From Paramyrothecium sp. XJ0827 (Eukaryota > Ascomycota > Sordariomycetes > Hypocreales > Stachybotryaceae), in NCBI GenBank assembly GCA_020881915.1, contig JAJFPB010000010.1, forward strand, positions 1,984,001-2,048,000: 64,000 nucleotides of DNA. Reading direction: 5' to 3'. The position numbers and the translations under genes were made by a program. Positions 21,906 to 34,201 of the stretch are shown in pieces. Position 1 is the first letter of the stretch; every line of letters starts with the position of its first letter. The notes below the pieces were generated by a model. It was given only the letters and a program-made list of their open reading frames with translations, was not told where the DNA came from and did not search any database.

Positions 21906-24900
21906 GCGATGAGGATACTATGATGGTTGGCTACTGTTATCGTTTGGTAAGGGATGATGTTTCGTGTCAGCACAAAGTTCGAGCGGAGCAAGGAGGTGGA
22001 AGGATCAAGGAGACGGAGGGCAAGCAGCGAGTCCTCGAGCCAGCTGAAGCATGAGAGGCGTCGCCTTGGTACGGAACAGCCGGGACGCTGAGCAGCTTGA
22101 GTGCGCTTTGTTCCCTTTGGAGTGCTCATCCTGTGGGATTTTCACAGCCAACACCACCAATTCTATTACCGTGGTAAATCCCAGTCACTGATCTTTGTGT
22201 TACAATGAGCATTCGGGCCGTGCCCAAGATAGAAGTGAGGGCCTCGAGGATGCAGCAAGAGGCTTACCAACACCACACCAAAAACCCACTGCTCACTGAG
22301 ATTGACTGAACCGCTGTTTTCATTGCCACTTCGGATGTCATCGGATGCAGCTTGCCGTTCACCACATGATGCGCGCCGGGATAGGACAGTGTGCGGTTGA
22401 ATGAGTGTCCCAACGCGGTCGAGCTCGAACCAGCATGGCAAAAAGCCCTAAACAGATCCCAATGTTCAGCAGTGACAAGCCAGTAAGTCCAAGAAATGCT
22501 GCATTCGTCCCGACGTGACTTGTAAAGGTGTTGAGGTTGAAGATCTTGACGTGAGTGCAGTTTCATTTTTGATTCAGCAAGCATACGCGGAGAAGATGAA
22601 AAACATGGCGCTGACCTTACGAGCTGCGCCGTCTACGACACAGCATGGATCCCCATGGTCGTAGAAATGGCTTGGACGGAAAGATGCGGTCGTTTCCCGA
22701 CTTATCTGGCCATCTGCTCCCCAGAGCCATCGTGCTACACTGCTCAATGCGGGCAATTATGGATCCATAGATATTGATGACTTTCCAGTAACACATCACA
22801 GCAGGACAAACAGACCCTGATGGCATGTCATTCGGCTGGGGTAGCCAAGTAAGCCCTGGGCATTTCACAATTGGTAAGACAAAACTGATTCTTATGCGTT
22901 TGCTATGAAACATTAATTCGCGTCTTTAAGCAAAAAGAACGGCCGTGAACGACTCCGTGAATTTTATAGATATCACAGATCTCCAGAAAAGAACAAGATT
23001 CGAGGACACTAATATCAGGAACGCTGACATTCTAATATAGATGCTGTACAAGCCATAGTTGTCCCAAAGTTAAGCATCGTTAATACTTATTGTAGATTGA
23101 ACAAACGGATAGTCATTTCGTTTAATGCTGTGCGGTACCCTACCGGTGCAACATCAACTACTTACAAATTGAGTCTTTCGAATTTATTGAGGAAAGTCTT
23201 TAAGATCACCGACTGCTGCATCAGCGAATTACGATCGAGTTGTAAAACATGTCGAGCAACTGTTCTTCACCGAGTGGTGTGTATCATGAGAGAGCACCAT
23301 AAGATTGGTATGTTCCTCCCTCACCTGCTGGCCCGAACACGATTCTGTTTCCATTGCTGGCCATAAATCGGAAAGAAACCACACATTTCGTCTTGTACGA
23401 GGATCTTTGGTCGTACCAAGGACTGTACGTGTCCAAGACTACGCAAATTGAACGGCCCGTCCGAAATTGTGTTAATCTCGAATCTCCGTCCACCATGTCC
23501 CGATGAACCAACCAGTCCGTCAAACCATAGCTGCTTCGGGTGTTGATCTGCATTGAACGGACAGATGTGTGCTGCATAAGACGCAATCTTCCATCCAAAG
23601 CCAGAGCATGGTAAATGAGCTCCATTAGTATGGCTCTGAATAATCGATTACCGTCGAGGCTGAGTCATGTTCCCGGTGACTACGACGGAGGCAGTTCGCA
23701 AAACCCGCTTCTTCTGTCAGCTTAATCTCTGCGCCAACTTTTTTTTGTTGGTCGTAGAGCTTCTCTGCCTCATCAAACATGGCACAGATGCGAGTTCGCG
23801 GATGCGTAATACGTGGCTCTTCGTTCTGGCGCCCATCGATGACAGGTGTCTGAAGTGCTTCATGTCGGGGTCCGAGCTCTTCCTACGTATGCTGCGTCTC
23901 AATTTTAGCTCAACTTTACTTGACAGTTAGGGTTGGTTGAGCCTGGGATTATCATTCTTGTGAAGCAGATGTTGGCGCCCTCCGCATGCCAAGTTCTAGA
24001 TCCTCGTACGGGATTGCGCGTCAGCCATGACGGAGTAAGACGCATTGACAATCGTCAGGAGTCACGCGATGAGCAATGCCTTGAGAGTCTCAGATTCGCG
24101 TGTGCGGCCTCGCCACGGCCCGCTTTCAACACAACACTGTGTCGGACACTATTTGGAGCAAAAGGGACGCGAAGGAAGAATGATCGACCAGGCTCTTCTG
24201 GAATGCTGTTGCTTCCATTCAAGGGTGGGTAGGGCTGATCACCGCCATCTTGGCGCCTCCGCCAAAGAACCAGTGGTTGACATCGGACGGCGGCTACATC
24301 AGCCCCAACACCACGCTAACACGCCCCAAGCTCCGGACAAAGCGAATCAAGGTTGCGGACACATCAGGAGTGGCGCTTGCTCAGCTCAAATTTAGCCGCC
24401 GACTGCCCGTCCCTAGATTGGATCGATAGCCGAAGTCCCTACCAGCATTCAACCTGTGTTATTCGGGCCATCACTGGTATTTCCTTTCATGTAGACGATC
24501 ATGGCTATCAATTGCCCAAGTGGAGCGTAGCATGTAGCGTCATACTGGGTCGAAGGAACGGGAGCGACAGCCACCGTCAGGACCGGAAGCCTCGCCTTGG
24601 ACGGGTTTGCGCTTCGCATCGGACGCGTGAGATGACCCAGCGCTACGGGGCAATGTCACCCAACCAAAGCGCCTCAGGGGCGATTGTTTGTTTGCCTGCT
24701 GCTTACGGATCCGCTCTCCAGGGGTGCTCAGGGGTGGGAGGAATCGATTCTTGCAGCTTCCTGCAGCGCCAAGGGACAAGGGACAAGGGTAGTTCAGGAA
24801 CGGGGACATTTGGGCCTTTGGGGCTCTTGGACCTTTCGGAAAACGAGAGGGCTTTGGAGAGTTGGCCCACGGCTTTGCTCCCGATGACGGTCCAATGCGT

Positions 24901-25303
24901 CAAGGCAATCAACAACCAAAGTTCAACCAAAGTTCTCGGACGACGTGAGCATGCAACAATCAAACATTCTCCGGGGACGCCAGATTCCGCCCGTAGCTGT
25001 TGATCTCCACCCCACATGATCGAAGCCGGGATGACTTGCGTCCAGCCAGGCCTGGGCTCTAGATCTTAACGGCCGGCGCTACCGACGAAAGAGATGTAGC
25101 CGCGCTCACGCATGTCTACATTAGGGCATCTCAGTCGAGGTGAGATCCGTGGCCGAGGGCGGTACGTACCTGCGCGCAATGCATGTATTAGTGCTCCTGC
25201 GCTGCTCCTCCGGCTCCCGATCTGCTCGTCTTGTGCTCTCGGCTTCTTGAGATGTTGAGTCGCTGAGTCTCCTGCCGTCTCTACGTCTGCTCCATGGGCA
25301 AAG
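21906..25303. other. Gene-poor decayed island
   Basis: AT-richer sequence without an intact gene. Two stretches read like former coding DNA. On the minus strand at about 22270-22760 there are pieces such as SFRPSHFYDHGDPCCVVDGA and LGLTGLSLLNIGICLGLFAM, a membrane-segment-like string, interrupted by stops. On the plus strand near 24240-24390 there is APPPKNQWLTSDGGYISPNT. I cannot name either family. A 216-codon plus-strand frame at 24353-25003 has no convincing composition. The last 200 bp must carry the promoter of the DOMON gene. Confidence 0.4.
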
Positions 25304-27061
25304 ATGTTGCTGAAAGGCCTTGCCTATATGGCATTGGCTGGCGTTGCAGGTAAGAGACGAATTTCTGGCAAAACCCACCAACCATCTTCCCGCTGGTTTC
25401 CCTCATAGTCCTAGGTTGCTTGCTGTGCCCCATCCCTCTCACGATTGGACTCTGGTCCCTACGTTTCCCGTGCGTTTTCAAGAGAAAAGAAAAAGACTAA
25501 CGCCCGCGTGAACCACAGCTCTGCTGCCTTCCGCGTCCGCCGCCGGCCAATCCACCTTTGTCTCACCCGATAAAGGTCTTGCCTTTGCATTTTCAGCACC
25601 CGAAGTCGGCAATGAAGCAATTTACTTCTCCCTCAGGCTCAAGAAGGAATATTCATGGGGCGCTGTCGGCCTAGGCAGCGAGGACATGAGAGGCGCCCTC
25701 TATCTCGTCATCTACAAGAACGCCAGAGGTGACAATGTCACCTTCTCCCCGCGCCTCGCCTACAGCCATATGGAACCGGAATATTACGATGGCTTAAAGT
25801 ACGAAGTCCTCAACGATACTGGGATCCGCGATGACTACTTGTACTTCTCGGCACGTTGTTTGGAAAAGTGCCGTGGCTGGCCATCGAACGGCAAAACCAG
25901 AAGCTACATCGACGTGACGTCTCCGAGCCAGCCCGCCATATACGCCATGGGACCGACGCAGGACTTTGCAAGTGACAGCCCGTCCGCCAACCTCAAGTTT
26001 CACCAGGAAGTTGGCACCTTTGATATTGACATGAAGCGAACGCAAGGAAGCGAAGAGCTACCCTCACTCGACGATAACTCGGTTACAGATGGCGCACCCA
26101 TGCGCAATCGCACCACGGGAAAGACCAATTGGAGGACCACCGTTCATGCTGTATTCATGATCCTAAGCTTCGTCGGGACTATTCCGATGGGAGTCATTCT
26201 CGTCCGTGTGCCAGCTTGGAAAAAGTGGCACGGCGTAACCCAGACCGTTTCCCTGAGCCTCGTCATTATTGGCTTCGCCATGGGTGTCATTACCGGTGGC
26301 CTGTTCCAAAAGGTACGCCGCTGCCACAGCCCGGGGAGGGAATCTCACTGACATCTCTATCTAGTCTCACCGCATGAATTCCTATCATCAAGTTATCGGT
26401 ATACTCGTTGTGACGTTCACCCTGATTCAATGGGGCCTTGGGCTTCTACATCACCAGAAATGGAAGCAATCACATTTGCCGACAATGTACGGCTCAATAC
26501 ACGTCTGGCTCGGACGTGGAATTCTTTTCTTTGCCATTTTAAATGCATTTTTGTATGTACTGCTCTATCCCTCACTGTATGCCGTTCATGTTTGTTAACC
26601 AAGCCCACAGAGGTTTCGTTTTCGCCCAGAACAGGCGTCTCTCGTTGTTTCTGGGACTTGCACTTTTATTCATGTCTCTAGCATATCTGAGCTTATTCCT
26701 CACGCGACGCTGGCTCGAAAAGAAGCGGCCCCCTGCGAGCGTTCGCCCTCTTATACATCACCCTCACTATCACTCCCCACAGGATCATCCCGGGATTTGG
26801 CGAGATGGCTCGCAAACGCCTTGGAGCGATCGCAGTTCCCCCCTAAGTGCTGTTCCATCTACGACTTCACTCACACGGGCTGCCTCGTTCTCCTACAGAG
26901 CCCCCACTCCACAGTACACTCCACAGCCCAAACCACAGCACTTTACACCTGCGGTTGAGCTTGACTTGCATCCAACTTCGCCTTGGACAAATGCAACAAC
27001 TAGGTCGCGAAAGGAAGCGATTGAACTTGATGCCACGCAAATGCCCGCGGAATTAGTATAG
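25304..27061 (+). CDS. DOMON-cytochrome b561 transmembrane electron-transfer protein
   Basis: Exons 25304-25349, 25519-26312, 26365-26552 and 26611-27061 encode 492 residues. A signal peptide is assembled across the first intron (MLLKGLAYMALAGVA, then ALLPSASA). A DOMON-type beta domain at about residues 25-170 contains WGAVGLGSEDMRGALYLVIY. Then come about five transmembrane segments of a cytochrome b561 module, with candidate haem histidines in TTVHAVFMILSF, NSYHQVIGILVV and YGSIHVWLGRG. The cytoplasmic tail is Pro/Ser-rich and disordered. Such proteins are thought to move electrons across membranes, in fungi possibly for iron reduction or for extracellular enzymes; the partner here is unknown. 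The gene is convergent with the MFS exporter, only 203 bp away. Confidence 0.88.
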
Positions 27062-27264
27062 GGGCTTGGTAACATGGGTTTTGGGCTCGAACGGCGTTAC
27101 GATTGGACTCAAAGGTCGGCCAAGGGAAGCACCATGTGGTGCTATGGGTTACAGCTGCTAGATCTTTGGGTTAATTTGGTGTCTCTTAACTGTATTCTTT
27201 TACTCTATAACGACCAAACTTAATAAGAAGTCTACGGGCTCTGGCCCCCTCAAGTGTTGTGTCC

Positions 27265-29144
27265 TTACTGATCCTCTTCATCGCCCTCAAGCCATATCTC
27301 ATGCCCGTCTCCTTCTCGGACGAGAAGACTGGCGAGACAGGCGCCAACGGCGATGACGGCTAGGGCCCACCATACCAACCCAACTATACCGTGGTTGAGC
27401 CCGTAGCCAAAAACGACGCCTCCCACCATAGGTCCGATGGTCCGGGCCGCACTACTCACGCTCTGGCCTACGCCGTGCACTGTACCAAGCACAGACGGAT
27501 GAGGTGAACAATTGTTCACCAATATCGTATTTGCGGGGAGCGCAAAGGTCCTGCCGCTCACTTGGATAAAGAGGATGCTGGCAATGGCCACCCAGACAAG
27601 CGGCCCAGTCTTGGCGGCTGGTGGTGGTGAGCTGCTAGGCACCACCGAGAGATATGGCATGAGAAAGTAGGCGACCGGGAAGCAGAGCAGGAACAATCGC
27701 CATGATCTAATAGTGCCCAGGCGAGCGGAAAATGTGGGATACAGCAGAATCTGCATGGCGATGCCGATGACACCCAGTATCGCCATGGCGATCCCGACTT
27801 CTCGGGGTTGAAGGCCCAAACCGCCGGTGAAACGGAACGGCAGGTGCATCTCATGCTTCGAGTCCCTTGGATCCCACACAGGTGTCGACAAGAACAAAAA
27901 ATACAGGGCGTTGCAGGTACCGATGTGAAATGCAAATAGAAAATAGGCGAACAAGGTGAGCGTAACGTTCCGGGTGAAGATGCGACGGAAAGGGAGGGTT
28001 TGCGTATATCGTCTCGATTTGGGTTTGACAGTGGGTGTTTCTGGCACGAGCTCAACGTCCTCAGTCGGAATGGACGAGTATGGCCCGCAGTTCGCTCTTG
28101 ATAACCCCCCGCGGAACAAAGCCGCAAGCCTGCTGCGGGTTCTGATGCCCAGGTCTGGAGGCAGATCCCGAAGAACATCATGGGTCTCCTCCAGGCCGAG
28201 CCATACCGCAACAGCGGCTAGGAACAGGAACAGGGCGCTGACGATGTTTGGCAGGGCGTATGGAAAGTCGACGAAGAACTTGACCTTCCCGAAGAGGCTC
28301 GGATAACTGGCAGCAGGGTCGGACAGAACGCCGCCCAGAATAGGGCCGATGATGACGCCAATGTTGAACGTCATGGGGAGGAGCAGAAACGCTCGCGACT
28401 GGAACCTCTTCTCCCGGATGATCTCACTGATCCTGGTAGGCGGAAGCAGGGCACTGTCAGCAACAATACATGGAGACAAGGCAACACCCAACAAGATCAA
28501 CACTTACATTGTTCGCATCACGCCAATGTTGCCATTGGTCGCGCCGCCCAGCGTGCGGAACAACAAGGCTTGCCAGAAGCCGGTCGAGAAGCCGAAGCCG
28601 AGGCAGGAGAGGCAGGTCCCGAGAAGACCGACGAGGAGAACCAGCTTCCGGCCGCCCCGGGGAGAGTCGGCGATGCGGCCCCACAGCATCGCCGTGCAGA
28701 ACTGGGCGCCCATGAAGCTGGCATGGAGAACGCCGGCTTGGCTGGAGATGGTGGAGTCGGGTAATGATGGATCGAACCATTTGAGCTGGTAATAGAGATA
28801 TGCCTGTAACGAGCACCCTCGTCATAAGCTGCGAATTCATATTGGGGTCTTGTGTGCTCCGGATAGGCGCATCTCCTTACCTGAAGCGAGGTTTGTACGA
28901 GCGGTTCGCTCACTCTCGCGAGAGTAATGACGCACAACTGGTCTTTGCGAGGCAAGTCTCTCCAGGCCACCGTCTTGTTGCTCTTTGGAGCTGCTACCGG
29001 CGGGGCGGGGTTAATGCTGTCATTCCGCCGTGAGGCATCACCGACGACTGGATCTCCTACGGTTATCGACAACCTGGGTGCACCATCGGCTTGGTTCCGG
29101 CCCGGGCCCGACTCATCGTCGCTACTTATTCTGTCATACCGCAT
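27265..29144 (-). CDS. MFS drug/proton antiporter-like exporter (YCR023C type)
   Basis: Three exons on the minus strand, 29144-28881, 28803-28508 and 28432-27265, encode 575 residues. A disordered N-terminus of about 60 residues leads into TM1 (LPRKDQLCVITLARVSEPLV). The loop 2-3 signature is LWGRIADSPRGGRKLVLL and motif C-like FNIGVIIGPILGGVLSDP follows in TM5. A central hydrophilic loop at about residues 270-330 divides the two six-helix halves. This architecture matches fungal DHA1-like carriers related to yeast YCR023C and plant ZIF1. Substrate unknown, vacuolar or plasma membrane location uncertain. The splice junction TLGGATNGNIGVMRTMISEI is family-typical. Confidence 0.88.
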
Positions 29145-30163
29145 CTGGTGAGGAATCTGATATCCACAAAGTAAACCCCAGTGGAAGATCGATGCACGGC
29201 GCCTGTCACTCTAGACCGATGCTTTTCTTATTTCAATGTTTCGAGAGGTAAGAGAGAATCACACATGAGTTTGGTCTGATTGTGACGTCGATGATGGCGA
29301 ATGGATGAAGAATTGTATAAGCGAATAGGCAGCCGGGGGATATCGATTATTTCCCATGTTTTCCCCACAAATCGTTCCCGTGGGAAGAGCGGAAACGGGC
29401 TTTTCGGCATTAAAAAAAAGGTGCAAAACATCTACCACTAAAAACTGGAAGTTTGCTTCTGCGTCGTGCATCTGCCTGCCTGAAGCGGTTGGAAACCAGA
29501 AGGCTGGTGACTCTTAGCCCGTTGTTTCGGTGGGGGTCCGCAGAGGGTTGCCGGCGATCCTGGGGGCGTCTCGGTGCGATGACGGAGCGAGTAGCTCCAA
29601 TGAGACAGCCAAGTCGCCTATATCCAACATAGAGCCGCCTCAAAGGTGCAGTGGTGGGTTGTGTGGGTGGCTGCACGGAAATGCGGGCCGTAGTTGAAAG
29701 TAATTTTTCATTCTTGAACCCGGAACCAGTCGCGTTCCGTCAATTGGGGTTTCTGGCTTATAAGTTCTGGAATAGGTGTTTTCCTGATACAATAAGTGTG
29801 AATCAGCGGTCTCCACATATGCTGGAGAAATCGCGGCGCAAGATGATGGTCTTATTTACTTCTCTCTACAACAAATTCATCAACTTTACGTCCAGGCAAT
29901 CGTACAGGCAACGGTGATGCCAGTTGCATGGGTTGCGAAAGAAAACCCTTCCCAAAAAAGCTTTCCAAAACCTAAATGCATGAGATGTATTTCTGTTCTA
30001 TGCTTGCTTGGTCAATATCACGATGGGTATTCGCATTGTGGATAAAGTCCAGGGTAGGCATACAATTTTGCTCGGCGTCAAATCGGCCCCTCCAGCTGCA
30101 ACATGACCTTGGTCTACGCCTTGATAGGAAACATTCCTAAGATACCTCACTTCCAAATTAACG
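29145..30163. other. Divergent intergenic region
   Basis: Between the MFS exporter (minus) and ureidoglycolate lyase (plus). No convincing coding frame. It must contain both promoters, and I see no specific element I can assign. Confidence 0.45.
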
Positions 30164-30910
30164 ATGACTTCTTTAACTATCCAATTCGAGGGGACGGAGG
30201 TCGAGGTCACGGCTTTGCCGCTGACGCAAGAGTTCTTTGAGCCATTCGGAGACGTCGTCTCCAATCCCAGGCCAGACGTGCACCCCGGCTCGTTCCAGAA
30301 ACACAGCCATCCAGAGTCGTTGCCGTCCAATGCCGTTTCCGCGAACCAGGGCTCCGCGATCCAGTACCGCAAAGTGAGCCGCATCAGGAACCTCTACGAC
30401 CAATCGCCCAGCGGGAAGGGCGAACCTGCCATGAGCGTCTTCGTATGCGCCTCCCGTCAGCTGGGCGCCGTTGGATCTGCATCCGCAGGCGAATTCACCG
30501 TGCGGGTTTTGGAGAGGCACCCGTTCACCACGCAGACCTTCACGCCCTTGGCATCGTCGGCAGCTGCCTACCTCGTCATCGTCGCACCGAGCCTCAAGCC
30601 CAGCAGCCTGGACAAGGATCTGCCCGTGCCCGGCGGCAGTGGGCTGCCCGGCCGGGGCCTGCCCGATGTGCGTGCTCTTAAGGCCTTTGTTGCGACGAAG
30701 CATCAAGCCGTTACGTACGGAGCGGGCACGTGGCATGCGCCGATGGTGGCACTAGGCCAGCCCGGGACGACGTTGGACTTTGTCGTCTCCCAATTCACGA
30801 GCGGTGTTCCGGTGGAGGATTGTCAGCTGGTGGAATTCGAGTCTCCGTCCTCTCCAGACCCACGAATCAAAGTGCTTGTACCGCAGAAGACGAGGCTCGA
30901 GAAATTATGA
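30164..30910 (+). CDS. DAL3: Ureidoglycolate lyase
   Basis: A single-exon gene of 248 residues. The family core is visible: EFFEPFGDVVSNPRPDVHPG at the N-terminus, a central MSVFVCASRQLG strand, LERHPFTTQTFTPL, and the conserved GAGTWHAPMVALGQPGTTLD loop near residues 186-205 that carries the histidine typical of the family. The enzyme splits ureidoglycolate to glyoxylate and urea, the last step of allantoin use as a nitrogen source. The length (family about 195-260) and the uninterrupted frame support a functional gene. No other purine-catabolism gene lies nearby, so it is not clustered here. Start taken at the first ATG of the open frame. Confidence 0.9.
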   Translation: MTSLTIQFEGTEVEVTALPLTQEFFEPFGDVVSNPRPDVHPGSFQKHSHPESLPSNAVSANQGSAIQYRKVSRIRNLYDQSPSGKGEPAMSVFVCASRQLGAVGSASAGEFTVRVLERHPFTTQTFTPLASSAAAYLVIVAPSLKPSSLDKDLPVPGGSGLPGRGLPDVRALKAFVATKHQAVTYGAGTWHAPMVALGQPGTTLDFVVSQFTSGVPVEDCQLVEFESPSSPDPRIKVLVPQKTRLEKL

Positions 30911-31266
30911 ACAGGGGTGCTGCAGAGTGGTACGCAAGCAGTCTTCGTGTCTTCATTTACGAGAAATTTCACCACCATAGCAACACGAGCAATTTCACTA
31001 TTATTTTCAAGCAGCTCCCAAGCCCACGATGTCCATTCGCCATGACTCGGCGTGACGCATATCGTCGCGATTAGTCATCCCTCAGCTCGGCCCACATAGG
31101 GGGCTTCCACGGCTGCGGTCACGGCCAAGCTGAAATGGCGCAGAGGGGCCGTGAGCCTCGAGAGGCCATGGATATATAGTGCTTGAGGTAAGCTTGTGAC
31201 TCGACGTTTTGAAGTGCGAAACCGTAAATCCCAAGAACAAGTATCACATCAAAGCCAATTGACACC
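30911..31266. other. Short spacer
   Basis: Between two plus-strand genes. It presumably holds the terminator of ureidoglycolate lyase and the promoter of the 2H phosphoesterase gene; I see nothing else. Confidence 0.5.
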
Positions 31267-32387
31267 ATGGCAGTCCCATCTAACCTAGACGACGCTCGTA
31301 ACAAGCTGGAGGACCTGTCCGGCATCGTCCTCAAACCCGGAGAGAACCCCTACTCTGCCTTTCTGAATGCCTGTAACAATGATCCTGTGAGTCTCTAGGA
31401 AAGGGATCTGTGGTGGCTGTCCAGTTAGGCTGATCCCCTTGCTTTCCTAGAGTGAACTGCAAAAGCTCTATGCGGCCCACCGCATTAAGCGCAATGCGCA
31501 GCAGAAGGAGAAATTCCTCGCTTCGGATTTCAAGGAGTTGATCATCGACCAGTATCTACTAAGGCTGGAGAAGCCAGATGTCGAGCCTGGTTTCCGTGAC
31601 CCCCGAAACTGCCTCGTCTTTTGGGCTAGGCCCCCTGAGCATGTTATCAAGCTCTCGGCTAAAATCCAAGAGATGCTCAAGAAAGCCGCGCCAGGTGAGC
31701 GCCCCGAGTGAATTGATTGTTTTTCTAAAGAGCCCTGCAATCGTTCATACTACTTTGCATTCGGCTCACATCTAAATAGACGTTTGGCTGATGCCAACTC
31801 ATCGAATGCACATGACGGCCCTGGAGGTTGCATTCTCCAAAACTCCAGAGGAAATTGGGGCGCTCGTATCAACTCTCCGGCCGGCAATCCCAGAAATCAC
31901 CAGCCACACCCGCTCACACAGATCGCGGTTGGTCAAGCCCATGATTTCTTATGACCTGTCTGCCTTTGCTGTGTCGTTCCTCCCAGCCTCGGGAGAAGCA
32001 GTCGTCTCCCCACCCCCGGTCAGCCCCGATGCTGTGGATGGCCTAGTGCAGGGCGATGAATACACCTACCACCATCTCCGACGCGATGTCTTCGACCAGG
32101 TCCAAAAAGCTGGTGTTGAAGTTGGATCCCGGTATCAGGTTCCCAGCGCGCACATCACCCTGGGACGCTATCTTTCCCACGACGACCACGACACGCCAGA
32201 GAAGAGGCAGAAGTGGGTCGAGGCCATCGACGGGATCAACAAGTGGTTAGAGGAGGAAGTCTGGGGCAAAGAGGATGGCGAGTATGTTGGCGAGTGGATC
32301 GTTGGGCAAGAGAGGGGAATTGACGCTCGCAATGGCACTTTGTGGTATGGCGGTGGCCGCACCATCCTCCTGGGCGAGGGATTCTAG
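31267..32387 (+). CDS. 2H phosphoesterase superfamily protein
   Basis: Exons 31267-31386, 31451-31694 and 31780-32387 encode 323 residues. Two H-x-T motifs spaced about 114 residues apart, HRMHMTALEV near residue 132 and HITLGRYLSH near residue 246, identify the 2H fold of LigT, cyclic phosphodiesterases and Usb1. An N-terminal helical region (residues 1-110, NPYSAFLNACNNDPSELQKL) and a C-terminal RNGTLWYGGGRTILLGEGF end are shared with fungal hypothetical proteins of this type as I recall them. The substrate is probably a cyclic or RNA phosphate, but this is inference. Both catalytic motifs look intact. No signal peptide, so intracellular. Confidence 0.85.
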
Positions 32388-32780
32388 ACTTGGAATATGA
32401 AAGTTGGACGTGATAGAGGGCTTGAGACCCGCGAGACCATTAGCAACACAATACGCCACGGCATAGAATCGTTATTCCATAACCAAAAAACTTTTCACAG
32501 ATGGAGAGAGATCCCAACTGTGGGGGTGTTGTATTGGTATTGTTTCAGGCTCCTGAGGGGCAATAGCATAGCACACACACCACACACCCAAAGGCACCAC
32601 ATCGTGACTCAAAGTTGCCAGTGTTTTCGAATCTATTCGTCAAGACATAGAGAATTTTTATTGATTCCCTATGAACGATGCCTCAGCCGAGGACATGTAC
32701 CCCCCTTCGCCATTTGTCCATGATGCCCATTTGCCGCAAGGAGAAGCATGAGAATGTGTAGTGACCCAAACACAATGCAC
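32388..32780. other. Convergent spacer
   Basis: Between the stops of the 2H phosphoesterase and eL42 genes. Contains a CACACAC-rich patch near 32570-32590; otherwise probably two 3' UTRs. Confidence 0.5.
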
Positions 32781-33590
32781 TTAGAACACCAGAGCCGCAC
32801 CCTTCGTCTTCTTGTCACCACTGCAAGGAGAAATATAAGTCAGCAAACGTGTTCAGTCCAAAGGAGGTTTAACGGGAAACACAGTCCACGATCCTCCAGA
32901 AAGAGAGAGGGGAAGGGGGAAAAACGTACCCCAGCTCGAAGTGCTTGCAACGCTTCAGCGCCAGCTGAGACTTGGTCTTGCACTTAACGCATTCCAGACG
33001 CAGCACAACCTTCTTGGTGGTCTTGGCCTTCTTGTGGAAGACAGGCTTGGTCTGACCACCGTAACCGCTCTGCTTACGGTCGTAACGGCGCTTTCCCTGG
33101 GCGAACAGCGAGGCCTTGCCGGCCTTGTACTGGGTGACCTTGTGCTGGGTGTGCTTGCGGCACTCCTTGCCCTTGCAGTAGGTGTTTCGCGTCTTCGGAA
33201 TGTTGACCTAGAGGAGCCGCCCATGTCAGTCTCTGTGAAGCCAAGGTCTAGTAACGCCGCCCGGCCCAGGTCGCAACGGCATTCACGCCAGCAGCCCGCG
33301 CAGAAAACAGTTCGAGGTCCCCGACGAGCCGATCGAGGAAGTGCCGCGACGCATGTGTTTGATGGTTGTTGCGCTCTCCTCTCTGCCCCCAGTCCAGCTT
33401 TCGTGTTGTTCGGCGCAGGATCCTCACATCATCCCCCCTCCATCACACGTCGGGAGCGTCGTCGAGGTGGCGTGGCGAGCTCTGGCGGGAAACTGTTTCT
33501 GCGCGACTGCTGGCGGGATTGCGTGTGCTCTGAAGCGAAGCATAGTGCATCAAAGGGAGGCATATCGGCTTGTGCGCGAGGACATACCAT
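32781..33590 (-). CDS. RPL42: 60S ribosomal protein eL42 (L44/L36a)
   Basis: Three exons on the minus strand: 33590-33588 (the ATG alone), 33207-32930 and 32820-32781, giving 106 residues, the exact family length. The sequence runs [75 protein letters not shown], with the C-x4-C and C-x2-C zinc-ribbon cysteines. It sits at the large-subunit E site. Residue 56 is proline, the form linked to cycloheximide sensitivity in yeasts. The first intron is 380 bp and follows the start codon directly (ATG then GTATGT), common in fungal ribosomal protein genes and consistent with strong, growth-linked expression. The second intron is 109 bp. Confidence 0.95.
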
Positions 33591-34201
33591 TTTGACGACG
33601 TTGTGTGGTGCCGTTCTTTGGGTGTTTGGTGATGCAAAGTTCCGGAGTCAGAGCGAAATTTGGAGGTTTTGATGAATTCCTCTTGTTGTGGGCAGCTAGG
33701 GTCGACGCCATGCCATAATGGGGTTGCGTTATGGCTGGAGGGCGTCGAGCCACAGTGTGGCTTGTTAAGCCCGGTCTGTGGGCCCAAGACTCCAAGTGCA
33801 GCACGCTCGCCTCAACTACTTCACCGAAGAGTCGGAATTGGCCTCCGCCTTGCCTGACCTTTAAGGCTAAGGCAATGGCATTCTTGAGGAGCAAGAGCAC
33901 AGTATTTATTATACATTTACAATTTTCGTTTACCAGATATCTAAGGTACCTAAGCAGACATTCACGAATGTACTCTCCCACCCATGGACTGGTACCTCTA
34001 TTTCAGTGCCTTCCGCTCCTAAGTTCAAGTACTCCCTGGCCTGGTCAGGTGATCCAGTAGACATTGGTCAATGGTCAATTCCTGAGACCAAGTGTGTCCA
34101 AGCTTGTAGTGAGGTACCTCCCCAAAGAGACCCCACCATTCGCGACAGCATCAACAGGGTGTTCTTTACGACACTCACATCAGCATCCCCAAGCCGCCAC
34201 C
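33591..34201. promoter_or_regulatory. Divergent promoter of eL42 and epsilon-COP
   Basis: The 611 bp between divergent starts. It includes AGGTACCTAAGCAG and TGAGGTACCTCC motifs (near 33943-33957 and 34110), short GGTACCT-type repeats seen elsewhere in this window. No coding frame is credible. Confidence 0.4.

Noticed and set aside
24353..25003. A 216-codon plus-strand frame
   Set aside because: Starts inside relic sequence and has no domain or codon pattern like the real genes.
32941..33672. A 243-codon plus-strand frame
   Set aside because: Antisense shadow of the eL42 exons and first intron.
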